From NCBI GenBank assembly GCA_905212515.1, contig CAJMEU010000055.1, positions 1 through 16,338 of the forward strand: 16,338 bases of DNA, written 5' to 3'. The DNA comes from an uncultured Oscillospiraceae bacterium. GTDB lineage: Bacteria > Bacillota > Clostridia > Oscillospirales > Ruminococcaceae. Under the pieces are notes generated by a model. The model worked only from the letters and a program-made list of their open reading frames with translations. It had not been told where the DNA came from and searched no databases. Of this stretch, positions 5,808-13,007 are shown in pieces. Position numbers and translations under genes: made by a program. Position 1 is the first letter of the stretch. Each line of letters starts with the position of its first letter.

Positions 5808-7307
5808 ATGGAACTGACTTTGGAAATGTTGACCGATCATCTGCAAAAACACGGCATTGACGTGCACCTTGTGCAGCGCAGGCTGAAAAAGCGCGCCTTC
5901 CGCGATGTGCGCCGCACCCCGGCGGACGGGGAGGTGTGGGAGGAGGGCTTCCTCTACTGCGGGGCCGCGGCGCCCCCGGCGGGGGCCCCGGCCTTTTTCC
6001 TGCTGCCGGCCGCGGCGGGGCAGGGCTTTGCCGGCGACGCCCTGGTGTGCGGCACCGATGCCGAGACCCTGTTCGCCCTGGCGCAGGACTGCTTTTTGGC
6101 TTACCGCGAGTGGATGGCCCGTTTGGGCGCCTGCGTGCTGGGCGGCGGCACGCTGAAAGAGCTGATCGCCCTGGCGCGGCCCGTATTCCAGAACCCCATC
6201 AGCGTGGACGACCCGGGCTTCCGCCTGCTGGCCTACAGCGAGGGCTACGACCGGGAGCTGGGAGACGAGGAATCCCTGTTCGTGGCCGAGAACGGCTACC
6301 ACTCCCCCCGCTATGTGGAGCGCATGGTGGACGACCCGGTGTTCCTGCACAATCTGGAACACGGCACCGGCCCCTTTTTATATCATTACGACTTTCTGCA
6401 GCACTCCAGCATCTACTGCCCGCTGCGGGGCCGGGACGGGCTGGTGGGCTTCCTCACCATCGTGGGGCGGCAGGATAATTTTACCCCCGGCATGGTGGAC
6501 GCGGCCGCCCTGTTCGCCGGGATGCTGGGCGCGGTGCTCAGCCGGCCCGCGGCGCCCCTGCGGCCAGACGACACCATTTTGCTGGAGGCGCTGCGGGGCA
6601 GGCCGGTGGAGCAAAAACTGCTGGATGTGTGCCTGGAAAAGCTGCCGCCCGACGGCGGGGCGGGCTACAGCGTGGTGCGCCTGGAATTCTGCGCCACCCA
6701 GGAGAAGAACCGCTTTCTGCTGGCCCGTGTGGAGGAGCTGCTGGCCGGCCATCTGCCCCAAAGCAAGGTGCTGCAGGACGGCGGCGGCCTGACCGTGCTG
6801 GTGAGCGAGAAGCGGGCGCCGGCCAAAGAACTGTCCGCTTTTTTGTCCGGTTTGGCCCTGGCCAACCACTTCCGGGCCGGCTTCAGCCTGCCCTTTGCGG
6901 ATTTCACCCTGCTGCACACCGCCTATGCCCAGGCGCGGGCGGCCATCCAGTGGGGCGCGCGCCTGCAGAAGGGGCAGGCGGTGTTCCAGTACGGCGGCGT
7001 GCTGTTTTACGATATTTTATCCCGCTGCCTGACCGAGGCCGAGCGCAAAAGCCTGTGCGCCCCGGCGCTGGAAACGCTGCGCCTGCACGATGCCCAGCGC
7101 GGCACCGAGCTGAGCCGCACCCTGCGCGTGTGGCTGCAGGCCGGCGGGCAAAGCAGCGCCGCCGCGGCGGCGCTGCATCTGCACAAAAATTCGCTGTACT
7201 ACCGGGTGGCGCAGATCAGTGAATTGACGGGCCTGGACCTGAAAGACTTTGCCGTGTGCGAGCGGCTGCGCCTTTCCCTGTACCTGGAGGACCTGGCGCG
7301 GCTGTAG
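5808..7307 (+). CDS. PucR/CdaR-family transcriptional regulator
   Basis: This 499-residue protein ends in a PucR-type helix-turn-helix (HTH_30) domain: residues 443-499, with SSAAAAALHLHKNSLYYRV corresponding to the conserved tA-xL-xvHrNTL-YR motif of the family. Residues of about 110-250 look like a GAF/sensor-type module (LKELIALARPVFQNPISVDD, then a YCPLRGRDGLVGFLTIVG segment), and about 265-420 correspond to the degenerate GGDEF-like region of CdaR proteins. The N-terminal 110 residues are Ala/Gly/Pro rich and not recognised. PucR-family members respond to small metabolites and control purine, sugar-acid or amino-acid catabolism. Divergence from the second hydrolase and the palindrome in the shared control region point to local control of that gene, itself and possibly the inositol-like operon. 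The ligand is unknown. Confidence 0.85.
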   Translation: MELTLEMLTDHLQKHGIDVHLVQRRLKKRAFRDVRRTPADGEVWEEGFLYCGAAAPPAGAPAFFLLPAAAGQGFAGDALVCGTDAETLFALAQDCFLAYREWMARLGACVLGGGTLKELIALARPVFQNPISVDDPGFRLLAYSEGYDRELGDEESLFVAENGYHSPRYVERMVDDPVFLHNLEHGTGPFLYHYDFLQHSSIYCPLRGRDGLVGFLTIVGRQDNFTPGMVDAAALFAGMLGAVLSRPAAPLRPDDTILLEALRGRPVEQKLLDVCLEKLPPDGGAGYSVVRLEFCATQEKNRFLLARVEELLAGHLPQSKVLQDGGGLTVLVSEKRAPAKELSAFLSGLALANHFRAGFSLPFADFTLLHTAYAQARAAIQWGARLQKGQAVFQYGGVLFYDILSRCLTEAERKSLCAPALETLRLHDAQRGTELSRTLRVWLQAGGQSSAAAAALHLHKNSLYYRVAQISELTGLDLKDFAVCERLRLSLYLEDLARL

Positions 7308-7314
7308 TTTCCCG

Positions 7315-7343
7315 TTTACAGCGCCCTTTTTTGTTGTTATAAT
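7315..7343 (+). promoter_or_regulatory. Sigma-A promoter of asnA and the acetyltransferase gene
   Basis: TTTACA (7315-7320), a 17-base spacer and TATAAT (7338-7343) with an extended -10 TG at 7335-7336. It begins eight bases after the regulator stop codon. The predicted start near 7350 leaves a leader of about 20 nt containing AAAGAGAGGGG. Confidence 0.85.
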
Positions 7344-7371
7344 GAGACAATAAAGAGAGGGGTGTTTTCCT

Positions 7372-8376
7372 ATGCCAACCGTGATCCCCGAGGGCTACCG
7401 GGCCGTGCTGGGCCTGTACGAGACCCAGAAGGCCATCGGCCTCATCAAACAGATCTTCCTGGCCAAGCTGTGCGCGGCCCTGCATCTCAAGCGCGTCACC
7501 GCGCCCCTGTTCGTGGACCCGGCCTCGGGCCTGAACGACGACCTGAACGGCGTCGAGCGGCCGGTGGACTTCGACGTGCCGGCCATCCACACCCGCGCGG
7601 CCGTGGTGCACAGCCTGGCCAAATGGAAGCGCCTGGCCCTGGCCGAGTACGATTTCCACGTGGGCAACGGCCTGGTGACGGACATGAACGCCATCCGCCG
7701 GGACGAGGAGATGGACAATCTGCACTCCATCTACGTGGACCAGTGGGACTGGGAGAAGGTCATCACCCGGGCCGACCGCACGCAAAGCTATCTGCAAAAG
7801 ACCGTGCAGGACATCGTGCACGCCATGTGCGGTACCCTGGACGAGCTGAAATGGCAGATGCCCAGCCTGGATACGGCGCTGGTCCGGGACGTGGCCTTTT
7901 TCACCAGCCAGGAGCTGGAGGACCGCTGGCCGGATCTCTCGCCCAAGCAGCGGGAGGACGAGGTGTGCCGGCGGTACAAGACCGTGTTCATCAGCCAGAT
8001 CGGCGGCAGGCTGAAAAGCGGCCGGCCCCACGATGGCCGCGCGCCGGACTATGACGATTGGGCCCTCAACGGCGATTTGCTGTTCTGGCACGAACCGCTG
8101 CAGAAGGCGCTGGAGATCAGCAGCATGGGCATCCGCGTGGACGAGGAGTCCCTGGCGCGGCAGTTGGCCGAGGCGGGCTGCCCCGAACGGGCGCAGCTGC
8201 CCTTCCACAGCCGGCTGCTGGCCGGCGGGCTGCCCCTCTCCATCGGCGGCGGCATCGGGCAAAGTCGTATGTGCATGCTGCTGCTGGGCAAGGCCCACGT
8301 GGGCGAGGTGCAGGTGAGCCTGTGGGACGACGACACGCGCGAGGTGTGCCGCAGAGCGGGGGTGAGGCTGCTGTGA
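7372..8376 (+). CDS. asnA: Aspartate-ammonia ligase (asparagine synthetase A)
   Basis: This 334-residue cytoplasmic enzyme makes asparagine from aspartate, ammonia and ATP, releasing AMP and pyrophosphate. It is a class II aminoacyl-tRNA-synthetase-like fold. Motifs shared with known AsnA proteins are VHSLAKWKR (about 79-87), HSIYVDQWDWEK (about 121-132), RAPDYDDW (about 223-230), SSMGIRVD and the C-terminal GGGIGQSRMCMLLL. Length equals that of the family (about 330). The ATG at 7372 follows an AGAGAGGGG site with about 9 bases of spacing. It is the first gene of a two-gene unit with its own promoter. Its substrate aspartate is also the substrate for PyrB, but any link to the pyrimidine operon downstream is speculation. 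Confidence 0.97.
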   Translation: MPTVIPEGYRAVLGLYETQKAIGLIKQIFLAKLCAALHLKRVTAPLFVDPASGLNDDLNGVERPVDFDVPAIHTRAAVVHSLAKWKRLALAEYDFHVGNGLVTDMNAIRRDEEMDNLHSIYVDQWDWEKVITRADRTQSYLQKTVQDIVHAMCGTLDELKWQMPSLDTALVRDVAFFTSQELEDRWPDLSPKQREDEVCRRYKTVFISQIGGRLKSGRPHDGRAPDYDDWALNGDLLFWHEPLQKALEISSMGIRVDEESLARQLAEAGCPERAQLPFHSRLLAGGLPLSIGGGIGQSRMCMLLLGKAHVGEVQVSLWDDDTREVCRRAGVRLL

Positions 8377-8957
8377 TGGAGGTGCGAAAAGCCCGGCCGC
8401 AGGACCTGCCCGCCCTGATGGCCCTGTACGGCGAGGCCCGCCGTTTTATGTGCGCGGCCGGCAATCCCCATCAGTGGACCGGCGGCTACCCGGGCGCGGA
8501 GCTGGTATCCGCCGGCATCGCCGCGGGGCGCCAGTATATCCTGGAGGAGGAAGGCGTGCTGCTGGCCGCCTTCTATTACGAGGAGGGCCCGGCGCCCGAG
8601 CCCACCTACGCGGCCATCGACGGCGCCTGGCTGCGGCCGGGGCCCTACGGGGTGCTGCACCGCGTCGCCGTGGCCGGCGCCGCCCGGGGCAGGGGCGCGG
8701 CGGCGGCCTGCTTTGCCTGGTGCTTTACCCGCTGCGGCAACCTGCGCGCCGACACCCACGCCGACAACGCGCCCATGCAGCGCGCCCTGGAAAAGGCGGG
8801 CTTTGTGCGGTGCGGCACCATCCGCCTGGCGGACGGCAGCCCGCGCATTGCCTACCAGAAAATAGGAGGGGAATTTTGTGTATCTCCCACAGAAAATGCC
8901 CCGCCCGCCCGCCGAAGTTCAGCAGCCGCCTCGGTTGACAAGCCCTCCCGCGGGTGA
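8376..8957 (+). CDS. GNAT-family N-acetyltransferase
   Basis: This protein of 193 residues carries an acetyl-CoA binding GNAT fold: the N-terminal MEVRKARPQDLPALMALY is the usual opening, the V-x-x-x-x-R-G-x-G-type motif A reads VAGAARGRGAAAA at about 98-111, and NAPMQRALEKAGFVRCG at 131-147 is the standard motif-B region. Acceptor substrate is unknown. The ATG shares bases with the asnA stop (TGATG), so translation is coupled. The recognisable domain ends near residue 163 (RIAYQKI); the last 30 residues are low in similarity to the family and their codons overlap the pyr promoter. They may be a recent read-through extension. A GTG start inside this tail region (8878) with a good ribosome binding site is noted separately. 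Confidence 0.85.
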   Translation: MEVRKARPQDLPALMALYGEARRFMCAAGNPHQWTGGYPGAELVSAGIAAGRQYILEEEGVLLAAFYYEEGPAPEPTYAAIDGAWLRPGPYGVLHRVAVAGAARGRGAAAACFAWCFTRCGNLRADTHADNAPMQRALEKAGFVRCGTIRLADGSPRIAYQKIGGEFCVSPTENAPPARRSSAAASVDKPSRG

Positions 8958-8963
8958 TACAAT
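8935..8963 (+). promoter_or_regulatory. Consensus sigma-A promoter of the pyrimidine operon
   Basis: TTGACA (8935-8940), exactly 17 bases, then TACAAT (8958-8963): one base from full consensus. The predicted start is near 8970, about 200 nt before pyrC. The -35 and spacer lie inside the last codons of the acetyltransferase gene, whose stop (8955-8957) directly abuts the -10. Confidence 0.9.
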
Positions 8964-9018
8964 AAATTGAATAACGCGGGCGGGGGCCGGGCATTGCGCG
9001 GCGCCGCCCCAAGGCGAT

Positions 9019-9025
9019 GGGAGGG
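9019..9025 (+). promoter_or_regulatory. Ribosome binding site of the pyr leader frame
   Basis: GGGAGGG is placed seven bases before the ATG at 9033, the best spacing for initiation. No other start uses it well: an ATG at 9017 is upstream of it. Confidence 0.6.
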
Positions 9026-9032
9026 AAGCGCG

Positions 9033-9104
9033 ATGCCGGTGCTGTGCCAGGGTTTGCAAGGCGGCCATGGGCGTGCTGTTTTCCTTCCCGTCTCCGTCTT
9101 TTGA
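9033..9104 (+). CDS. Putative 23-residue pyr operon leader peptide
   Basis: The frame begins ATG at 9033, has a strong ribosome binding site (9019-9025) and encodes MPVLCQGLQGG... ending VSVF. Its TGA (9102-9104) touches the first base of the terminator hairpin. The last eight codons are almost purely pyrimidine on the message, 13 T, 9 C and 2 G over 9079-9102. In enterobacterial pyrBI a ribosome that keeps close to a UTP-starved, pausing polymerase prevents terminator formation; the layout here would allow the same. No homolog of the peptide is recognised, as is usual for leader peptides. Function is inferred from arrangement. Confidence 0.55.
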   Translation: MPVLCQGLQGGHGRAVFLPVSVF

Positions 9105-9137
9105 AGCTCTTTCCTTTTATTGGAAAGAGCTTTTTTT
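9104..9137 (+). terminator. Intrinsic terminator/attenuator before pyrC
   Basis: AGCTCTTTCC (9105-9114) and GGAAAGAGCT (9122-9131) form a perfect 10-bp stem, extendable by one A-T pair, with loop TTTTATT and a run of seven T (9131-9137). It is located about 135 nt into the operon leader and 32 bases before pyrC, so it must be regulated or leaky for the operon to be expressed. I find no convincing PyrR-binding consensus upstream and no obvious antiterminator arm. Confidence 0.9.
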
Positions 9138-9168
9138 CTGATTGTCCACATTTGAGAAAGGAGACATC

Positions 9169-10389
9169 ATGCTCATCCGCAACGCAACGCTCACCGATGC
9201 CGCCGGCACGCGCGCGGGCGACATCCTGATCGAGAACGGCCGCATCGCCCGGGTGGGCGAGGGGCTGGAAGCCCCCGCGGGCTGCCCGGTGGTGGACGCC
9301 GCGGGCCTCATGGCCCTGCCCGCCTTCATCGACCTGCACGCCCATTTCCGCACGCCGGGATTTGAGTACAAAGAGACCATCGAGACCGGCAGCCGCGCGG
9401 CGGCACGGGGCGGGTACACCTTTGTGAACTGCATGGCCAACACCAAGCCCGTGTGTTCCTCCGCGGCCATGGCCCAAAGCCTGATGGACGACGCGGCCCG
9501 CGTGGGCCTGTGCGACATCAACCAGTGCGTGTCCATCACCCGGGATTTCGACGGCCGCACCGTCAGCCACCTGGCCATTTTGCCCCACAACCTGCGCTTC
9601 ATCAGCGAGGACGGCAAGGGCGTGCGGGACAGCAGGGTGATGTACGAGGCCATGAAGATCGCCGCCCAGCGGGGCCTGACCGTGATGAGCCACGCCGAGG
9701 ACATGGACCTGTCGCCCATCGACTACCGCGCGGCCGAAAATATCGAGACGGCCCGCAACCTCTATCTGGCCCAGAGCACGGGCGCCCGGCTGCACCTGTG
9801 CCACGTGAGCACCCGCGAGGCCATGGGCGATATCATGACGGCCCGCCAGCGGGGCGTCAAGGTGACCTGCGAGGTGACGCCCCACCACCTGTGGTTCGAC
9901 GACAGCACCTGCGATTACCGCGTCAACCCGCCCATCCGCGCCAAGGCGGATGTGGAGTACCTCATCGCCGCCATCGAGGACGGCGACGTGGACGCCATCG
10001 CCACGGACCACGCGCCCCATTCGGCCGAGGACAAGGCCGGCGGTGCCCCGGGCCTGGTGGGCCTGGAGACGGCCTTCGCCGTGTGCTATACCAAGCTGTG
10101 CCGCGGCCGCGGCTTGCCGCTGTCCACCCTCAGCCGCCTGATGAGCCAGGGCCCGGCCCGCATCCTGGACCTGAACAAGGGCCTTTTGGCCGAAGGGTAC
10201 GACGGCGACGTGGTGCTGGTGGACCTGGAGCAGCCCTTCACCGTGGACCCGGAGGAATTCGCCGGCAAAAGCCGCAACACGCCCTTTGCCGGCATTTCCC
10301 TGTACGGCAGGGTGAAGGCCACCGTCAAGCAGGGGCGCCTCACCTTCAGCGAACTGGAACCGGGGAACGGCCCGCAACAAACGCCCTGA
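9169..10389 (+). CDS. pyrC: Dihydroorotase (class I)
   Basis: This 406-residue amidohydrolase closes N-carbamoyl-aspartate to dihydroorotate, the third step of UMP synthesis. Zinc-site residues visible are His57 and His59 in DLHAHF, the class I bridging Asp148 in SEDGKGV, His175 in SHAED, His212 in CHVST and Asp280 in ATDHAPH, the signature of dihydroorotases. Length is close to the 420-430 of class I enzymes. The ATG at 9169 follows AAAGGAG (9157-9163); an upstream in-frame ATG at 9142 is rejected because it lies before that site. It is the first structural gene after the attenuator, and pyrF follows after 35 bases. Confidence 0.96.
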   Translation: MLIRNATLTDAAGTRAGDILIENGRIARVGEGLEAPAGCPVVDAAGLMALPAFIDLHAHFRTPGFEYKETIETGSRAAARGGYTFVNCMANTKPVCSSAAMAQSLMDDAARVGLCDINQCVSITRDFDGRTVSHLAILPHNLRFISEDGKGVRDSRVMYEAMKIAAQRGLTVMSHAEDMDLSPIDYRAAENIETARNLYLAQSTGARLHLCHVSTREAMGDIMTARQRGVKVTCEVTPHHLWFDDSTCDYRVNPPIRAKADVEYLIAAIEDGDVDAIATDHAPHSAEDKAGGAPGLVGLETAFAVCYTKLCRGRGLPLSTLSRLMSQGPARILDLNKGLLAEGYDGDVVLVDLEQPFTVDPEEFAGKSRNTPFAGISLYGRVKATVKQGRLTFSELEPGNGPQQTP

Positions 10390-10424
10390 CGCCCGCCCAC
10401 CATAGGACAATAGGAGGAACATCT

Positions 10425-11291
10425 ATGCTGAACATCGACCGCCTGTATGAATCCGTCGCCGATCGCGGCCCCGTGTGCGTGGGCCTGGACACCGACTTTT
10501 CCTACCTGCCCGCCAGCTTTGCCCGCAAAGAGCTGTCCCGCGGGGAGAACATCTTCAATTTCAACAAGCGCATCATCGAGGCCACCAAGGACGTGGCCGG
10601 CTGCTACAAGGTGCAGATCGCCTATTACGAGGCCCTGGGCCTGGAAGGCCTGCTGGCGTACAAGTCCACGCTGAACTACCTGCGGGACGCAAAGCTCCTC
10701 GCCATCGGGGATATCAAGCGCGGCGACATCGCCAAAACCGCCGAGCTGTACGCCAAGGCCCATCTGGACGGCGAGTTCGAGGCGGATTTCGTCACCCTGT
10801 CGCCCTATATGGGCCTGGATTCGATCCAGCCCTACGCCCGATACATGGAGGAGAAGGGCAAGGGCGTGTTCGCGCTGTGCCGCACCTCCAACCCCGGCTC
10901 GAAGGATTTTGAGTATGAAACGCTGGCCGACGGCCGCCATGTGTACGACCTGGTGGGCGACAAGCTGAACGCCATGGGCAAGCAGTGGATGGGCGCGCAC
11001 GGCTACTCCTCCCTGGGGCTGGTCATCGGCGGCACCTCCGCCGAGGAGGCCAGCGAGATCCGCGCCAAATACAAGGACAGCTTCTTCCTCATCCCCGGTT
11101 ACGGCGCCCAGGGCGGCAAGGCCGAGGACATCGCCCAGTACCTCGCCGCGGGCAACGGCGGCACGGTGAACTCCAGCCGGGGCATCCTGCTGGCCTGGAA
11201 GAAGCAGGAGGGCGTCCCCTTCGACGAGGCCGCCTACAACGAATGTGTGGACATGAAAGGGGCCATCGCCGATGCATGCGCAAAACTGTGA
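10425..11291 (+). CDS. pyrF: Orotidine-5'-phosphate decarboxylase, type 2
   Basis: This 288-residue enzyme decarboxylates OMP to UMP, the last step of the pathway. The catalytic array is present: Asp22 in VGLDTDF, Lys62 in CYKVQIAYYEA and Asp96-x-Lys98-x-x-Asp101 in IGDIKRGDIAKT. The longer length and NFNKRIIEAT-type N-terminus place it in the type 2 subfamily found in many Clostridia, not the roughly 230-residue type 1 of Bacillus. The ATG at 10425 has TAGGAGGA (10411-10418) upstream. The reading frame is open far upstream through pyrC, but only as a GC-bias artefact. Its 3' end overlaps pyrK by 20 bases. Confidence 0.97.
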   Translation: MLNIDRLYESVADRGPVCVGLDTDFSYLPASFARKELSRGENIFNFNKRIIEATKDVAGCYKVQIAYYEALGLEGLLAYKSTLNYLRDAKLLAIGDIKRGDIAKTAELYAKAHLDGEFEADFVTLSPYMGLDSIQPYARYMEEKGKGVFALCRTSNPGSKDFEYETLADGRHVYDLVGDKLNAMGKQWMGAHGYSSLGLVIGGTSAEEASEIRAKYKDSFFLIPGYGAQGGKAEDIAQYLAAGNGGTVNSSRGILLAWKKQEGVPFDEAAYNECVDMKGAIADACAKL

Positions 11292-12030
11292 GGCGGTCGT
11301 CCTGCACAACAGCCGCCAGGCCGGGGATATCTACCTGCTGACGGCGGGCCTGCCCGCGGGGGCGGCCATGCCGAAAAGCGGCCAGTTCTATATGCTGCGC
11401 GCCTGGGCCGAGGACGAGCCCCCGCTGCTGAGCCGGCCCATCAGCGTGCACGACGCGGACGAGGCGGCGCGCACGGTCAGCTTTTTGTACCAGGTGAAGG
11501 GCCGGGGCACGCAGCGGCTGGCCGCCCTGGAGGAGGGCGGGGCCCTTGCCCTGACGGGCCCGGCGGGCAACGGCTTCGCGCCCCAGGGGCCCAGGGCCGT
11601 GCTGATGGGCGGCGGCATCGGCACCGCGCCCCTGCTGCTGCTGGCCAAAGAGCTGCGGGCCGCCGGCGCGCAGGTGGACGCCATCCTGGGCTTCCGGGAC
11701 GAGCCCTACCGGGTGGAGGCCTTCGCGGCGGTGTGCCGCCGGGTGCAGGTGGCCACCGACACGGGCAGCGCGGGCCACAAGGGCTTTGTCACCGACCTGC
11801 TGATCCCTGAACAGTACGACACCGTGTACGTCTGCGGGCCCGAGATCATGATGGAGAAGGCCGCCAAAATGGCCCTGGCCAAAGGCGTGCGCACCTATGT
11901 GAGCAAGGAGGCCAAAATGGCTTGCGGCCTGGGCGCGTGCCTGGGCTGCACCTGCCAAAGCGGCGCCGGTGCGCCCGTCAGCGTGTGCAAGGACGGCCCC
12001 GTGTTTGAAGGGAGTGTGTTTTATGGCTGA
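11272..12030 (+). CDS. pyrK: Dihydroorotate dehydrogenase B, electron-transfer subunit
   Basis: This 252-residue iron-sulfur flavoprotein passes electrons from PyrD to NAD+. It has the FAD-binding motif RPIS at 55-58, a nucleotide-binding GGGIGTAP at 113-120, CGPEIMM near 188-194, and a C-terminal 2Fe-2S site with Cys218, Cys223, Cys226 and Cys239 (CGLGACLGC then VCKDGPVF). Length is normal. The ATG at 11272 follows AAAGGGG (11256-11262) and overlaps the pyrF end by 20 bases; its own end overlaps pyrD by eight. Such tight packing supports coupled translation and 1:1 complex assembly with PyrD. Confidence 0.97.
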   Translation: MHAQNCEAVVLHNSRQAGDIYLLTAGLPAGAAMPKSGQFYMLRAWAEDEPPLLSRPISVHDADEAARTVSFLYQVKGRGTQRLAALEEGGALALTGPAGNGFAPQGPRAVLMGGGIGTAPLLLLAKELRAAGAQVDAILGFRDEPYRVEAFAAVCRRVQVATDTGSAGHKGFVTDLLIPEQYDTVYVCGPEIMMEKAAKMALAKGVRTYVSKEAKMACGLGACLGCTCQSGAGAPVSVCKDGPVFEGSVFYG

Positions 12031-12940
12031 CGTACCCGCGTCCCTGGCCGTGCGCCTTTGCGGCGTGCCGCTGGCAACGCCCGTCATCGGCGCGTCGGGC
12101 ACCTACGGTTTCGGCGAGGAATACGCCGGTATCGTCGACCTGCGCTGGCTGGGCGCCGTGTCCGGCAAAGGGCTGACGCTGGAGGGCAAGGACGGCAACA
12201 AAGGCGAACGGCTGTACGAGACGCCGTCGGGCCTGATCAATTCCATCGGCCTGCAGAACCCGGGCGTGCGCCATTTTATAAAGCGCGAACTGCCCCGCAT
12301 GAAGGCCCTGGGCCCCAAGGCCATGGCGAACCTGGGCGGCAGCACCATCGAGACGTACGAGGAGGGCGCGGCCCTGCTGGACGCCACGGACGTGGACTTT
12401 ATCGAGCTGAACATCAGCTGCCCCAACGTGAAGGCCGGCGGCATCGCCTACGGCGTGAAGGCCGAAAGCGCCCGCGAGGTGGTGGCCCGGGTGCGCAAGT
12501 GCACGAAAAAGCCCCTGGTGGTAAAAATGAGCCCCAACGCGGAAAATATCGTGGATATGGCCCTGGCCTGCCAGGACGCGGGCGCGGACGCCCTGTCCCT
12601 GGTGAATACCTTCCAGGCCATGGCCATCGACCTGGAGCGGCGGCGCCCGGTGTTCGACAACGTGTTCGCCGGCCTGTCCGGCCCGGCCATCCGGCCCATC
12701 GCCCTGCGCATGGTGTACCAGGTGTGTAAAGCCGCGCAGGTGCCCGTGGTGGGCCTGGGCGGCATCGCCACGGCCGAGGACGCCCTGGGCTTCATCATGG
12801 CCGGCGCAACGGCCGTGCAGGTGGGCACTGCCAACTTTGCGAATCCCCGCGCCTGCGAGGATATTGCCCGGGGAATGGCCCAGTGGATGGACGCCCACGG
12901 CGTGCAAAGCCTCGATGAGGTGCGCGGCGCGGCGCTTTGA
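12023..12940 (+). CDS. pyrD: Dihydroorotate dehydrogenase B, catalytic subunit
   Basis: This 305-residue FMN protein oxidises dihydroorotate to orotate. It belongs to class 1B: the catalytic base is Cys133 in ELNISCPNVKAGG, where class 2 enzymes have Ser. Other family segments are VSGKGLTLEGKDGN (FMN lysine region), INSIGLQNPGV, VVKMSPN and the C-terminal VGLGGIATAEDALGFIMAGATAVQVGTANF phosphate-binding region. It should form the heterotetramer with PyrK encoded immediately upstream and use NAD+. The ATG at 12023 has GAAGGGAG upstream and lies within the end of pyrK. A 67-base gap with a GC-rich stretch separates it from pyrE. Confidence 0.98.
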   Translation: MADVPASLAVRLCGVPLATPVIGASGTYGFGEEYAGIVDLRWLGAVSGKGLTLEGKDGNKGERLYETPSGLINSIGLQNPGVRHFIKRELPRMKALGPKAMANLGGSTIETYEEGAALLDATDVDFIELNISCPNVKAGGIAYGVKAESAREVVARVRKCTKKPLVVKMSPNAENIVDMALACQDAGADALSLVNTFQAMAIDLERRRPVFDNVFAGLSGPAIRPIALRMVYQVCKAAQVPVVGLGGIATAEDALGFIMAGATAVQVGTANFANPRACEDIARGMAQWMDAHGVQSLDEVRGAAL

Positions 12941-13007
12941 GCGCGCCGGCGGCGCCCCCCGGCACAGTTTGACCGTTATTTTCCAATCATAGAAGGGGAG
13001 GTTCACG

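Noticed and set aside
8998..9007. GCGGCGCCGC in the pyr leader equals the core of the palindrome near the regulator
   Set aside because: The flanking AAA/TTT are not shared, and a 10-bp GC palindrome is expected by chance in such GC-rich DNA.
9033..9070. Possible PyrR-binding loop around GCCAGGGTTTGCAAGGCGG
   Set aside because: It lacks the GAGAGG-type conserved core and a clear stem-bulge structure; I could not support it by eye. A covariance-model search would settle it.
8725..10422. Antisense frame of 565 codons over the pyr leader and pyrC
   Set aside because: It covers a firmly identified gene, promoter and terminator on the other strand and shows only GC-bias composition.
9453..10424. 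In-frame upstream extension of pyrF through pyrC
   Set aside because: PyrF homology begins at the ATG at 10425, which has a good ribosome binding site; the upstream part is an alternative frame of pyrC.
12965..12995. Possible internal promoter before pyrE (TTGACC followed by an AT-rich stretch)
   Set aside because: No acceptable -10 hexamer lies at 16-18 bases; the AT-rich bases are more likely just an intergenic spacer.
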